From positions 558,001 to 622,000 of the forward strand of contig NZ_JACHLJ010000001.1 of assembly GCF_014204545.1 (NCBI RefSeq): DNA of 64,000 nt, read 5' to 3'. A program made the position numbers and the translations under genes. Source of the stretch: Brevundimonas vesicularis (lineage in GTDB: Bacteria; Pseudomonadota; Alphaproteobacteria; Caulobacterales; Caulobacteraceae). Shown in pieces: positions 39,496-46,905 of the stretch; position 1 is the stretch's first letter, and each line of letters begins with the position of its first letter. Below the pieces are notes generated by a model. It searched no databases and was not told the origin of the DNA. It saw only the letters and a program-made list of their open reading frames with translations.

Positions 39496-39576
39496 TCTCG
39501 AAAAGTCCTGTTCTTGTCGTTTGGGGAGGAGACCGGACAGCGACCCGAGGGCCGAGGGCCGGGGAGGGTAGTCAGG

Positions 39577-39981
<405 letters not shown>

Positions 39982-40029
39982 TCAAAGCAAGCGATTTTCG
40001 CAGGCTGGCGAAGGATAATCGGAACGCGG

Positions 40030-40866
40030 ATGATAGAAACCAACGACCCGACGATCTGGCGCAATTTTCTGCCTTGGCCGAGCGCGGAAACGCACAAGCA
40101 TGCGCGTGGTCGTTTGACGGTCGTTTCAGGAAAGGCGCATCACACCGGCGCCGCGCGGCTTGCAGCCCATGCGGGGCTCAGGATGGGCGCTGGAGTCGTG
40201 CGAATCCTTTGTCCGCCAGATGCAGCGTCGGTGATCGCGCCGGCGGTTCAGGCGGTGATGCTGACGCCTTTTTCTTCACCCGAAAACTTAAGTCGGGAAG
40301 CCGCCGGCAGTGACGCCGTCGTGATCGGTCCGGCCGCAGGCTTGGACGATGCAACGATCGCGAACATCCAGGCGCTCGGCTCGACCGGCGCCGTTCTGGT
40401 GATCGACGCCGATGGTCTGTCGGTCTTCAAAGGTCGGACTGCCGAATTGTTCGCCGTGTTGGATCGCGACGATATCCTGACGCCGCATGAAGGCGAGTTC
40501 GAGCGACTGTTCCCAGGGCTGCTTGCAAAAGGCCGCGAAACGGCCGTTCAAGATGCGGCGCGAGCGGCCCAGGCGACGATCGTCCTGAAGGGCGCACAGA
40601 CACTGATCGCATCGCCTGACGGCCGCGTCCGCCGAAATGGCAATGGTTCGCCATGGCTGGCGACGGCCGGAACCGGCGACGTCCTGGCCGGCATGATCGG
40701 CGGATTGGCCGCCCAGCGCATGAACAGCTTCGATGCCGCTTGCGCCGCAGTCTGGCTTCATTCCGACGCGGCAGAGCGTTTTGGTCCCGGACTGACCTCA
40801 GACGATCTCTACGATGCCTTGCCGAAGACGTTGTTCGAGCAGTGGAGTATCGGGAATCAAAAGTGA
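40030..40866 (+). CDS. nnrD: ADP/ATP-dependent NAD(P)H-hydrate dehydratase (dehydratase domain only)
   Basis: Repairs NAD(P)HX, a damaged form of NAD(P)H. 278 residues covering only the carbohydrate-kinase-like YjeF C-terminal domain: HKHARGRLTVVSG at the start, DADGLSVF, LTPHEGEFERLFPG, VLKGAQTLIASPDG and the catalytic ATAGTGDVLAGMIGGLAAQ. The fused N-terminal epimerase domain found in most bacterial Nnr proteins is absent, so the epimerase, if present, must be encoded elsewhere. The ATG at 40030 is 114 bp from the divergent glnB. Confidence 0.9.
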   Translation: MIETNDPTIWRNFLPWPSAETHKHARGRLTVVSGKAHHTGAARLAAHAGLRMGAGVVRILCPPDAASVIAPAVQAVMLTPFSSPENLSREAAGSDAVVIGPAAGLDDATIANIQALGSTGAVLVIDADGLSVFKGRTAELFAVLDRDDILTPHEGEFERLFPGLLAKGRETAVQDAARAAQATIVLKGAQTLIASPDGRVRRNGNGSPWLATAGTGDVLAGMIGGLAAQRMNSFDAACAAVWLHSDAAERFGPGLTSDDLYDALPKTLFEQWSIGNQK

Positions 40867-40895
40867 CATTTTGAATTCGGTCCCGCAATTTTGGA

Positions 40896-43800
40896 TCAAT
40901 GAAAATCTCTAGATCCGGGCAGGATACGCACATCACGGGGATGGCTATGCGGCGGATGGCGGGGTGTCTGGGGATGGGCGACGACATCGGCGCGGGCGAG
41001 TTGGACGCTGATTTCGTGATCCTGAGATAGGCGGGACAGTTCGCTGGAGCGATCGATGACGCGGCGGGCGACCAAGTGGACGACGCCTTCGGGGCTCTTT
41101 TCAACCACGCCTTCGACCGCCATCAGACGGGCGGCCATGACCTCGCGGCGGAACTGCTCGAACATCCGCGCCCACAGGACAACGTTGATGATGCCGGTCT
41201 CGTCTTCCAGGGTGACGAAGATGGCGTTGCCCTTGCCAGGGCGTTGACGGACCAAAACCACACCGCCGACCTTCACCACGGCGCCACCGCGTCGGGCCTC
41301 GGTCTGGACGCAGGTCAGGAAACCTTCGGCGTCGAAGATCGGGCGCAGGATGGCCATTGGGTGAGCCTTCAGAGACAGGCGCAGTGTCTGGTAGTCGGCG
41401 GCGACATGCTCGCCTAGCAGCATGGTCGGCAACCGGGCGTCGGGTTCGGCGCCGAGCTCGCGGGCGTCTGCAGCGGCGAACAACGGCAGCGGCGCATCGT
41501 CAGGCAGGCGGCGAACGGCCCACAGGGCTTCACGCCGGTCTAGCCCCAGCGAGCGGAAGGCGTCGGCGTCCGCCAGTTTGCGCAGAGCGGCAGACGGCAG
41601 GGCGGCGTGCCTGGCCAGGGCCTCGATGTCGCGTATCGGGAAGGCGCGGGCGGCGGCGAGCGCCTCTGCCCAATCTCCGCGGAAGCCCTCAATCTGGCGC
41701 AGGCCGATACGCAACGCCGGCGTTCTGTCCGAACCTTCCAGACTGTTGTCCCAGCCGCTGTAGGAAACATCGACCGGCCGCACCTCGACGCTGTGTTCGT
41801 GGGCGTCGCGTACAATCTGGGCCGGGGCGTAGAAGCCCATCGGCTGGCTGTTCAAAAGGGCGCAGGCGAAGGCCGCAGGATAGTGGCATTTAATCCACGA
41901 CGAGACATAGACCAGTTGGGCGAAAGAGGCCGCGTGGCTTTCCGGAAAGCCATAGGATCCGAAACCCTTGATTTGGTCAAAGCAACGCTGGGCGAAGGTT
42001 GGATCGTAGCCGCGTTCGATCATGCGGCCGACCATTCGGTCTTCGTAGGTGTGCAGTGTGCCGTCGCCTCGGAAGGTGCCCATGGCCTTGCGCAGGCCGT
42101 TGGCTTCCTTTTCGTTGAACTCGGCCGCGACCATGGCAACCTTCATGGCCTGTTCCTGAAACAGGGGCACGCCCAGGGTCTTTTCCAGAACCTGTTTCAG
42201 TTCGTCTTCAGGATACTGCGGCCCCGGGCTTGAGTAGTCCGGCTCCTCCAGCCCGTTGCGACGGCGGAGATAGGGGTGAACCATGTCGCCCTGGATCGGA
42301 CCGGGCCGGACGATGGCGACCTGGATCACCAAGTCATAAAGGCGGCGCGGCTTTAGCCGGGGCAACATGTTGATCTGGGCGCGGCTCTCGACCTGAAACA
42401 CGCCGATGGAGTCGCCCTTGCACAGCATGTCGTAAACGGCGGGATCGTCGCGCGGGATCGCATGCAGCGCCCAATCGTCCCCGTGATGAGCGCGGATCAA
42501 GTCGAACGCCTTGCGGATGCAGGTCAGCATGCCGAGCGCCAGCACATCGACCTTCATCAGGCGGAGTGCATCGATGTCGTCCTTGTCCCATTCGATGAAG
42601 GTGCGATCCGGCATGGCGGCATTGCCGATGGGGACCAGTTCGTCCAGCCGGTCCTGGGTCAGGACGAATCCCCCGACATGCTGGGACAGGTGGCGGGGGA
42701 AGTTCAGCAGCCGCATTGCCATCCTCACCGCACGCTGGATCATGGGATTGGCGGGATCGAGGCCCGCCTGTTCGACATGGCGCTCGCCGATCTCACTGCC
42801 CCAACTGCCCCACTGGCTGGAGGCCAGGCGGGCGGTGACGTCCTCGGTCAGACCGAGGACCTTGCCGACGTCACGGATTGCGCTCTTAGGGCGATAACGA
42901 ATGACGGTGGCGGCGATGCCGGCGCGCTCGCGGCCATAGCGAGCATAGATGTGCTGGATGACCTCTTCGCGCCGCTCGTGCTCAAAATCGACGTCGATGT
43001 CTGGCGGCTCGCCACGGTCGGTGGAAAGGAATCGTTCGAACAACAGATCGGATTCCGCCGGGTCCACCGCCGTGATGCCCAACACGTAACAGACAGCGGA
43101 ATTAGCGGCAGAACCTCGACCTTGGCATAAGATCCGCTTGTCGTGCGCCACTCGCACGATGTCGTAGATGGTCAAGAAGTATGGCGCGTAGTTGGCCTTT
43201 GCGATGAAGGTCAGTTCCTTCTTCAGCAGCGCCGTCACCTTCTTAGGCAAACCGTCGGGATACCGCATCTCGGCATGGCGCCACGTCAGGCGCTCCAACC
43301 AGCCCTGCGGCGTCTCACCAGGCGGGGTCGTCTCGTTGGGATACTGGTACCGGATGTCACTCAGATCGAAACCGATACGAGCCAGAATTTGCTCCGTTTC
43401 GGTGATGGCCTCGGGCGCTTCGCGAAACAGGCGCGCCATTTCGGCGGGCGGCTTTAACCAGCGTTCGGCATTAGCGTTCAGGCGCCGGCCCGCGCTCTCG
43501 ATTGTCACGCCTTCGCGAATACAGGTCAGCACGTCCTGCAGATCGCGTTGGATCGGGTCATGATAAAGCACGTCGTTGACGGCCAGAAGCGGTGCGCCGC
43601 TTTGCTCTGACAGTGTCTTTAGCCGGGCCAGTCTTCGACGGTCGTCGCCGTTGCGCCCCATCACCGCGCCCAGCCAAACCGCGCCGGGCGACGCATCGGT
43701 CAACTGCGCCAAGACCTGATCTATGCCATTCAACCGTTCGCCCGGCATGAGGATCAGCAGCAGATCCTCAGGCGCGGTCAGCAGATCGCGCAGTCCTATC

Positions 43801-44249
43801 TCGCACTGCCCCTTCACCGCCCGGCGATTGCCCAGGGTCAGCAGCCGCGTCAGTCGTCCCCAGCCGGCGCGCGTTTCGGGATAGACGATGACGTGGGGCG
43901 TTCCGTCGTTGAAGGCAAGACGCGCGCCCGTCGCCAGTTTGAAGGTCGCGGCCCGTTCTTTCACCATTTGCGACAGAGCGGGATCGTTAAGCGGATCCTC
44001 GACATAGGCCACTTCACCGGGCCCGCCGCCAGCCCGCACGACATCGGGCGGCGATAGCCCATCCTCGCGAATAGCGCGCAGGGCGCTCCATGCCCGCACC
44101 ACACCGGCGACCGTATTGCGATCGGCCAGTCCCAGGCCCGTATGACCCCTCAATATAGCCGTCAGTATCAGATCTTTGGGATGCGACGCACCTCGCAGAA
44201 AGGAAAAATTGCTGGCGCTGGCCAACTCGGCGTAGGCGGGCGCAATCAT
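40896..44249 (-). CDS. dnaE2: Error-prone DNA polymerase DnaE2 (ImuC)
   Basis: C-family polymerase for damage-induced mutagenic synthesis. 1117 residues from the ATG at 44249. An N-terminal PHP domain (YAELASASNFSFLRGASHP) is followed by the palm with PDIDVDFEHERREEV holding two catalytic Asp residues. The finger region has FQVESRAQINMLPRLKPR, then VRPGPIQGDMVHPYLRRR, and an OB fold comes near the C-terminus (VKVGGVVLVRQRPGKGNA). Unlike DnaE1 it lacks a beta-clamp-binding motif near the end as far as I can see, as expected for DnaE2. Last gene of imuA-imuB-dnaE2, overlapping imuB by four bases. Confidence 0.95.
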   Translation of the reverse strand: MIAPAYAELASASNFSFLRGASHPKDLILTAILRGHTGLGLADRNTVAGVVRAWSALRAIREDGLSPPDVVRAGGGPGEVAYVEDPLNDPALSQMVKERAATFKLATGARLAFNDGTPHVIVYPETRAGWGRLTRLLTLGNRRAVKGQCEIGLRDLLTAPEDLLLILMPGERLNGIDQVLAQLTDASPGAVWLGAVMGRNGDDRRRLARLKTLSEQSGAPLLAVNDVLYHDPIQRDLQDVLTCIREGVTIESAGRRLNANAERWLKPPAEMARLFREAPEAITETEQILARIGFDLSDIRYQYPNETTPPGETPQGWLERLTWRHAEMRYPDGLPKKVTALLKKELTFIAKANYAPYFLTIYDIVRVAHDKRILCQGRGSAANSAVCYVLGITAVDPAESDLLFERFLSTDRGEPPDIDVDFEHERREEVIQHIYARYGRERAGIAATVIRYRPKSAIRDVGKVLGLTEDVTARLASSQWGSWGSEIGERHVEQAGLDPANPMIQRAVRMAMRLLNFPRHLSQHVGGFVLTQDRLDELVPIGNAAMPDRTFIEWDKDDIDALRLMKVDVLALGMLTCIRKAFDLIRAHHGDDWALHAIPRDDPAVYDMLCKGDSIGVFQVESRAQINMLPRLKPRRLYDLVIQVAIVRPGPIQGDMVHPYLRRRNGLEEPDYSSPGPQYPEDELKQVLEKTLGVPLFQEQAMKVAMVAAEFNEKEANGLRKAMGTFRGDGTLHTYEDRMVGRMIERGYDPTFAQRCFDQIKGFGSYGFPESHAASFAQLVYVSSWIKCHYPAAFACALLNSQPMGFYAPAQIVRDAHEHSVEVRPVDVSYSGWDNSLEGSDRTPALRIGLRQIEGFRGDWAEALAAARAFPIRDIEALARHAALPSAALRKLADADAFRSLGLDRREALWAVRRLPDDAPLPLFAAADARELGAEPDARLPTMLLGEHVAADYQTLRLSLKAHPMAILRPIFDAEGFLTCVQTEARRGGAVVKVGGVVLVRQRPGKGNAIFVTLEDETGIINVVLWARMFEQFRREVMAARLMAVEGVVEKSPEGVVHLVARRVIDRSSELSRLSQDHEISVQLARADVVAHPQTPRHPPHSHPRDVRILPGSRDFH

Positions 44250-45820
44250 GCGAAAAGACCATGCACGAACCAACGCGGTTCGTCGGTTTCACCATAAAGG
44301 CCTTGGCGGAACAGCCAGAAGCGGCGCCCTTCACGGTCCTCGACTCTGTAATAGTCGCGCGTCTTCTGGTCCGGCGCGCGCCACCACTCGCCGCCGATTC
44401 GCTCCGGCCCCTCTGCCAGAGCCACCTCGTGCAGCACACGGCGCCAGCGGAAGCGCAGGGGCGAACCGTCCGGCACCTCCGCCAAGGTCTCAACAGGTTG
44501 AGGCGGATCGAATATCTGCAGGGGGCGCAGGGGCGGATCGTCAGGATCGAGATCGGGCCAGTCGTGGATCGGCTGCAGGGTCTTCATCGTCGCGGGGACC
44601 ATCCGACCGGCGCGTTCGGGGATGTGTGACCCAAGAGGCTCGAAACTTAGAACCGCCTCAGGACCCAGACGCGCCGTCAGTCGATCGATAAGGCGACTGA
44701 AATCCTCGCCGTCCGCACGGTTGCCGTCCAGGCCGCGCTGAGCCGGTTTCAACGTCTGGGTTTCTAGAACCGACAGCCGCATCTGATCGAAGCCGAAACC
44801 GGGATCCAGCGGATTGGCCAAGGCCGCCAGACGTTCTCGGAACAGGCGCAACACCACATTCACATCGCGTGTCGGGTGACCCGTCCGTGCGACAATGCGG
44901 CGGATTTGACCATCGACGCGGTAAAAGCCGGCCTCGAACGCCCGCCCACCTTGGCCTGCTTGCTCCAGCCGATCGGAGGTGGCGACCATCAGATCGGATA
45001 AAACGCGATCCACATCCGCATCGGTGAGAACGGGTTCAAAGAAGACGCGGTCCATAACGATGGGCGGCGGCGGGCGATGCGGCGTAATCCGAACGTCTTC
45101 GTCCCCGAGGACGCGCGCCAGTCTGGCAGGAAAGTCGGCGCCGAAACGGGCAGCCAAGGGCGCGCGTGGGCGGTCGTCCAAATCAGCGATACATTTCAGG
45201 CCCGCACGCTGTAGAGCCTGGGTGTCGCGCTCTGACAGTTCCAGCGCGGTGATCGGCAGTCGGCGTACGGCTTGTCGAACCTGCCGTGCATCGTACAGGC
45301 CGCCCCGCCCGAAACGGACCAGGGCTCGCGCCGCTTGAGGCGTGGACGCCAAGCCGCTGCGGACCTCCAGGCCAATGCGCCCTGCACGCTGATGCGCGGC
45401 GCGCACCAAGCCATCCTCGCCGCCGAACAGATGGGCGCAGCCAGTAATGTCCAGCATCAGTCCGTGCGGCGCGTCCTCGGCGATCATTGGGGTGAAGCGG
45501 CCGAAGTCCTCCAGCATCTGCCGCAACAGGACCAAATCCGATCTCGGCCTATGGACGATGGTGTGAAGCCTCGGCGTTCGCGCCCGAGCGTCCGCCAGAG
45601 TCAGGCCCGGCATCAGTCCAGCTTGCGCCGCAGCCGGATCAATAGCCGCCAGACGAAGGGCGCCGCAGACCTTCTCGACCAAAACCACCGGCGTTGGGTC
45701 AGGCCGAGTTTCATGCGACGCGTCGCGGGCTCTCGCCTCGCGCTTCAGCCGGTCGCTGGGCAGCCATGGGAACCACAGCGCGAGGTAGCGGCGCGGGCTC
45801 ACGGAACAATCGGGCGTCAC
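44246..45820 (-). CDS. imuB: ImuB, inactive Y-family polymerase-like mutasome protein
   Basis: 524 residues. The fold is Y-family, but the first motif reads RRYLALWFPWLPSDRL, lacking the acidic catalytic residues; this is normal for ImuB, which serves as the clamp-binding hub of the mutasome. Other blocks: ADARARTPRLHT, DITGCAHLFGGEDGL and SGLASTPQAARALVRFG. The start is a GTG at 45820, only about nine residues before conserved sequence. This means the gene truly overlaps the 3' end of imuA by 110 bp in another frame. Confidence 0.93.
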   Translation of the reverse strand: MTPDCSVSPRRYLALWFPWLPSDRLKREARARDASHETRPDPTPVVLVEKVCGALRLAAIDPAAAQAGLMPGLTLADARARTPRLHTIVHRPRSDLVLLRQMLEDFGRFTPMIAEDAPHGLMLDITGCAHLFGGEDGLVRAAHQRAGRIGLEVRSGLASTPQAARALVRFGRGGLYDARQVRQAVRRLPITALELSERDTQALQRAGLKCIADLDDRPRAPLAARFGADFPARLARVLGDEDVRITPHRPPPPIVMDRVFFEPVLTDADVDRVLSDLMVATSDRLEQAGQGGRAFEAGFYRVDGQIRRIVARTGHPTRDVNVVLRLFRERLAALANPLDPGFGFDQMRLSVLETQTLKPAQRGLDGNRADGEDFSRLIDRLTARLGPEAVLSFEPLGSHIPERAGRMVPATMKTLQPIHDWPDLDPDDPPLRPLQIFDPPQPVETLAEVPDGSPLRFRWRRVLHEVALAEGPERIGGEWWRAPDQKTRDYYRVEDREGRRFWLFRQGLYGETDEPRWFVHGLFA

Positions 45821-46490
45821 GATCCCACTCCAAGACCCAGTTTTTCGCTTCGCCGCCGCCTCTGTGTCGCAGCAGAGTAAGCGAGAAAGATGGATGACCA
45901 GGCGCGCCTCCGGCCAGAGGGACGGAGGCTGTTGCTTTCACAGACCATCTTGTTTCAGCCGCGCTTGGAGTTGGTTCGGCCCCAGCACGCATAAAAAAAA
46001 GCGTAGCGCCTTCAGACTTGGCCGCCAGAGCAAGGCGTCGACTTGCGGTCAATGACAGGTCTTTGGAATCGCCCCACGCGCTAATCACAACAGAACCGAC
46101 TGACGAGGTCTTTAATGATTCCTCACCAATAATTAGAAGGCTTTTTATATTGGGGGCTTTTGCAAATAATATTTCAGATGTTTCAATTCCTATTTCTTCG
46201 ATACCACCACCATAAGGATCTCCAAATTCAGAAATCATCATTGAGTGCACTGCCCATACTAAGCGCCGTCCGTTTGAGGACATTGCGCCAGCCATCAAAG
46301 CAAAGGCGTTTACCGCAACAGCGTCGGCCGCAGTGGACGCATATAACTCATGAACCGCTCCCTGCTTAAAAATACGAGATAATGCATCAGGCGTCTGATT
46401 TTTAAGGCAATTATCCGTATCTCTCTTTTCGAACGTCGTGAGTTTTTGACGTAAAAGGGATAATCGCTCAGCTCTGTTGATGTTCTCCAT
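45711..46490 (-). CDS. imuA: ImuA, RecA-like SOS mutagenesis protein
   Basis: 259 residues. Conserved points are RLSLLRQKLTTFE near the start, AVHELYA, SLTASRRLALAAKSEGATL, AAETRWSV and FSLTLLRHRGGGEAKNWVLEW. ImuA modulates the SOS mutasome by contacting RecA and ImuB/DnaE2. The gene is markedly mosaic: by my count positions 46081-46500 are about 42% G+C, against 55-65% just downstream in the same gene and more in neighbours. The LexA box overlaps the start codon. The last roughly 35 codons overlap imuB. Confidence 0.9.
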   Translation of the reverse strand: MENINRAERLSLLRQKLTTFEKRDTDNCLKNQTPDALSRIFKQGAVHELYASTAADAVAVNAFALMAGAMSSNGRRLVWAVHSMMISEFGDPYGGGIEEIGIETSEILFAKAPNIKSLLIIGEESLKTSSVGSVVISAWGDSKDLSLTASRRLALAAKSEGATLFFMRAGAEPTPSAAETRWSVKATASVPLAGGAPGHPSFSLTLLRHRGGGEAKNWVLEWDRDARLFREPAPLPRAVVPMAAQRPAEARGESPRRVA

Positions 46491-46496
46491 TTGTTC
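46482..46496 (-). promoter_or_regulatory. LexA (SOS) operator, GTTC-N7-GTTC
   Basis: GTTCTCCATTTGTTC matches the alphaproteobacterial LexA consensus GTTC-N7-GTTC exactly. It spans the imuA start codon (46488-46490, read on the minus strand) and lies just after the -10 element of the candidate promoter, so bound LexA would block initiation or early elongation of imuA-imuB-dnaE2. Confidence 0.85.
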
Positions 46497-46497
46497 T

Positions 46498-46527
46498 TAT
46501 TTGCGTCAAGCGTTGAGCTTTTGTCAA
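46498..46527 (-). promoter_or_regulatory. Candidate sigma-70-type promoter for imuA-imuB-dnaE2
   Basis: On the minus strand, a perfect -35 TTGACA (46527-46522) is followed after 18 bases by CAAATA (46503-46498) as a -10. A transcript from here would begin inside the LexA box and leave a very short leader before the imuA ATG. The call rests on the -35 and the position relative to the operator. Confidence 0.55.
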
Positions 46528-46905
46528 GCCATATGGATCGGCTGGAAGGATATGCCGGATGGCCAACTGCGAGTTCGCTTGGACATTCCACGGTCACGGA
46601 TGGGCGTCATGGCTGGCCGGATCAATCGGTCGCTTCCGGCCGGAAACCAGGAGCAGGGATCGTTATCGTCGCCGGCGATCAAGCGAAGGACTGGATTGTG
46701 TGGGGTCGATATAATCGGGGACGGAATGTACGCCGACCTAAGAAAGATCAGCACGCGCGGCGGTCTGCCGCTTCCCGACGGTGTAACGGCTACTCAGGGA
46801 GTGGCTCTAACCTTCAATCCGAGCGCAAAGCGACCGGTGAGAAGTTCCTCATTGATCCGACTGTGAACTGACGCAGATTAATTAGACGACTAGGCTTCGA
46901 CGCAG
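46528..46905. other. Intergenic stretch with no supported gene
   Basis: About 380 bp between the imuA promoter and the end of the ABC permease. It is open in several frames on both strands (up to about 129 codons), but none of the translations shows a recognisable fold, good start signal or consistent codon pattern. An ATG at 46533 could begin a product of about 112 residues. I see no terminator hairpin for the permease gene, which ends at 46906. Confidence 0.4.

Noticed and set aside
44246..45820. ImuB as an active DNA polymerase IV
   Set aside because: The first Y-family motif lacks the catalytic acidic residues, and the imuA-dnaE2 context is diagnostic for ImuB.
46477..46871. Possible plus-strand genes of about 126-129 codons between imuA and the permease
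   Set aside because: Two overlapping frames are equally open, they run over the imuA promoter, and neither has a recognisable domain or ribosome site.
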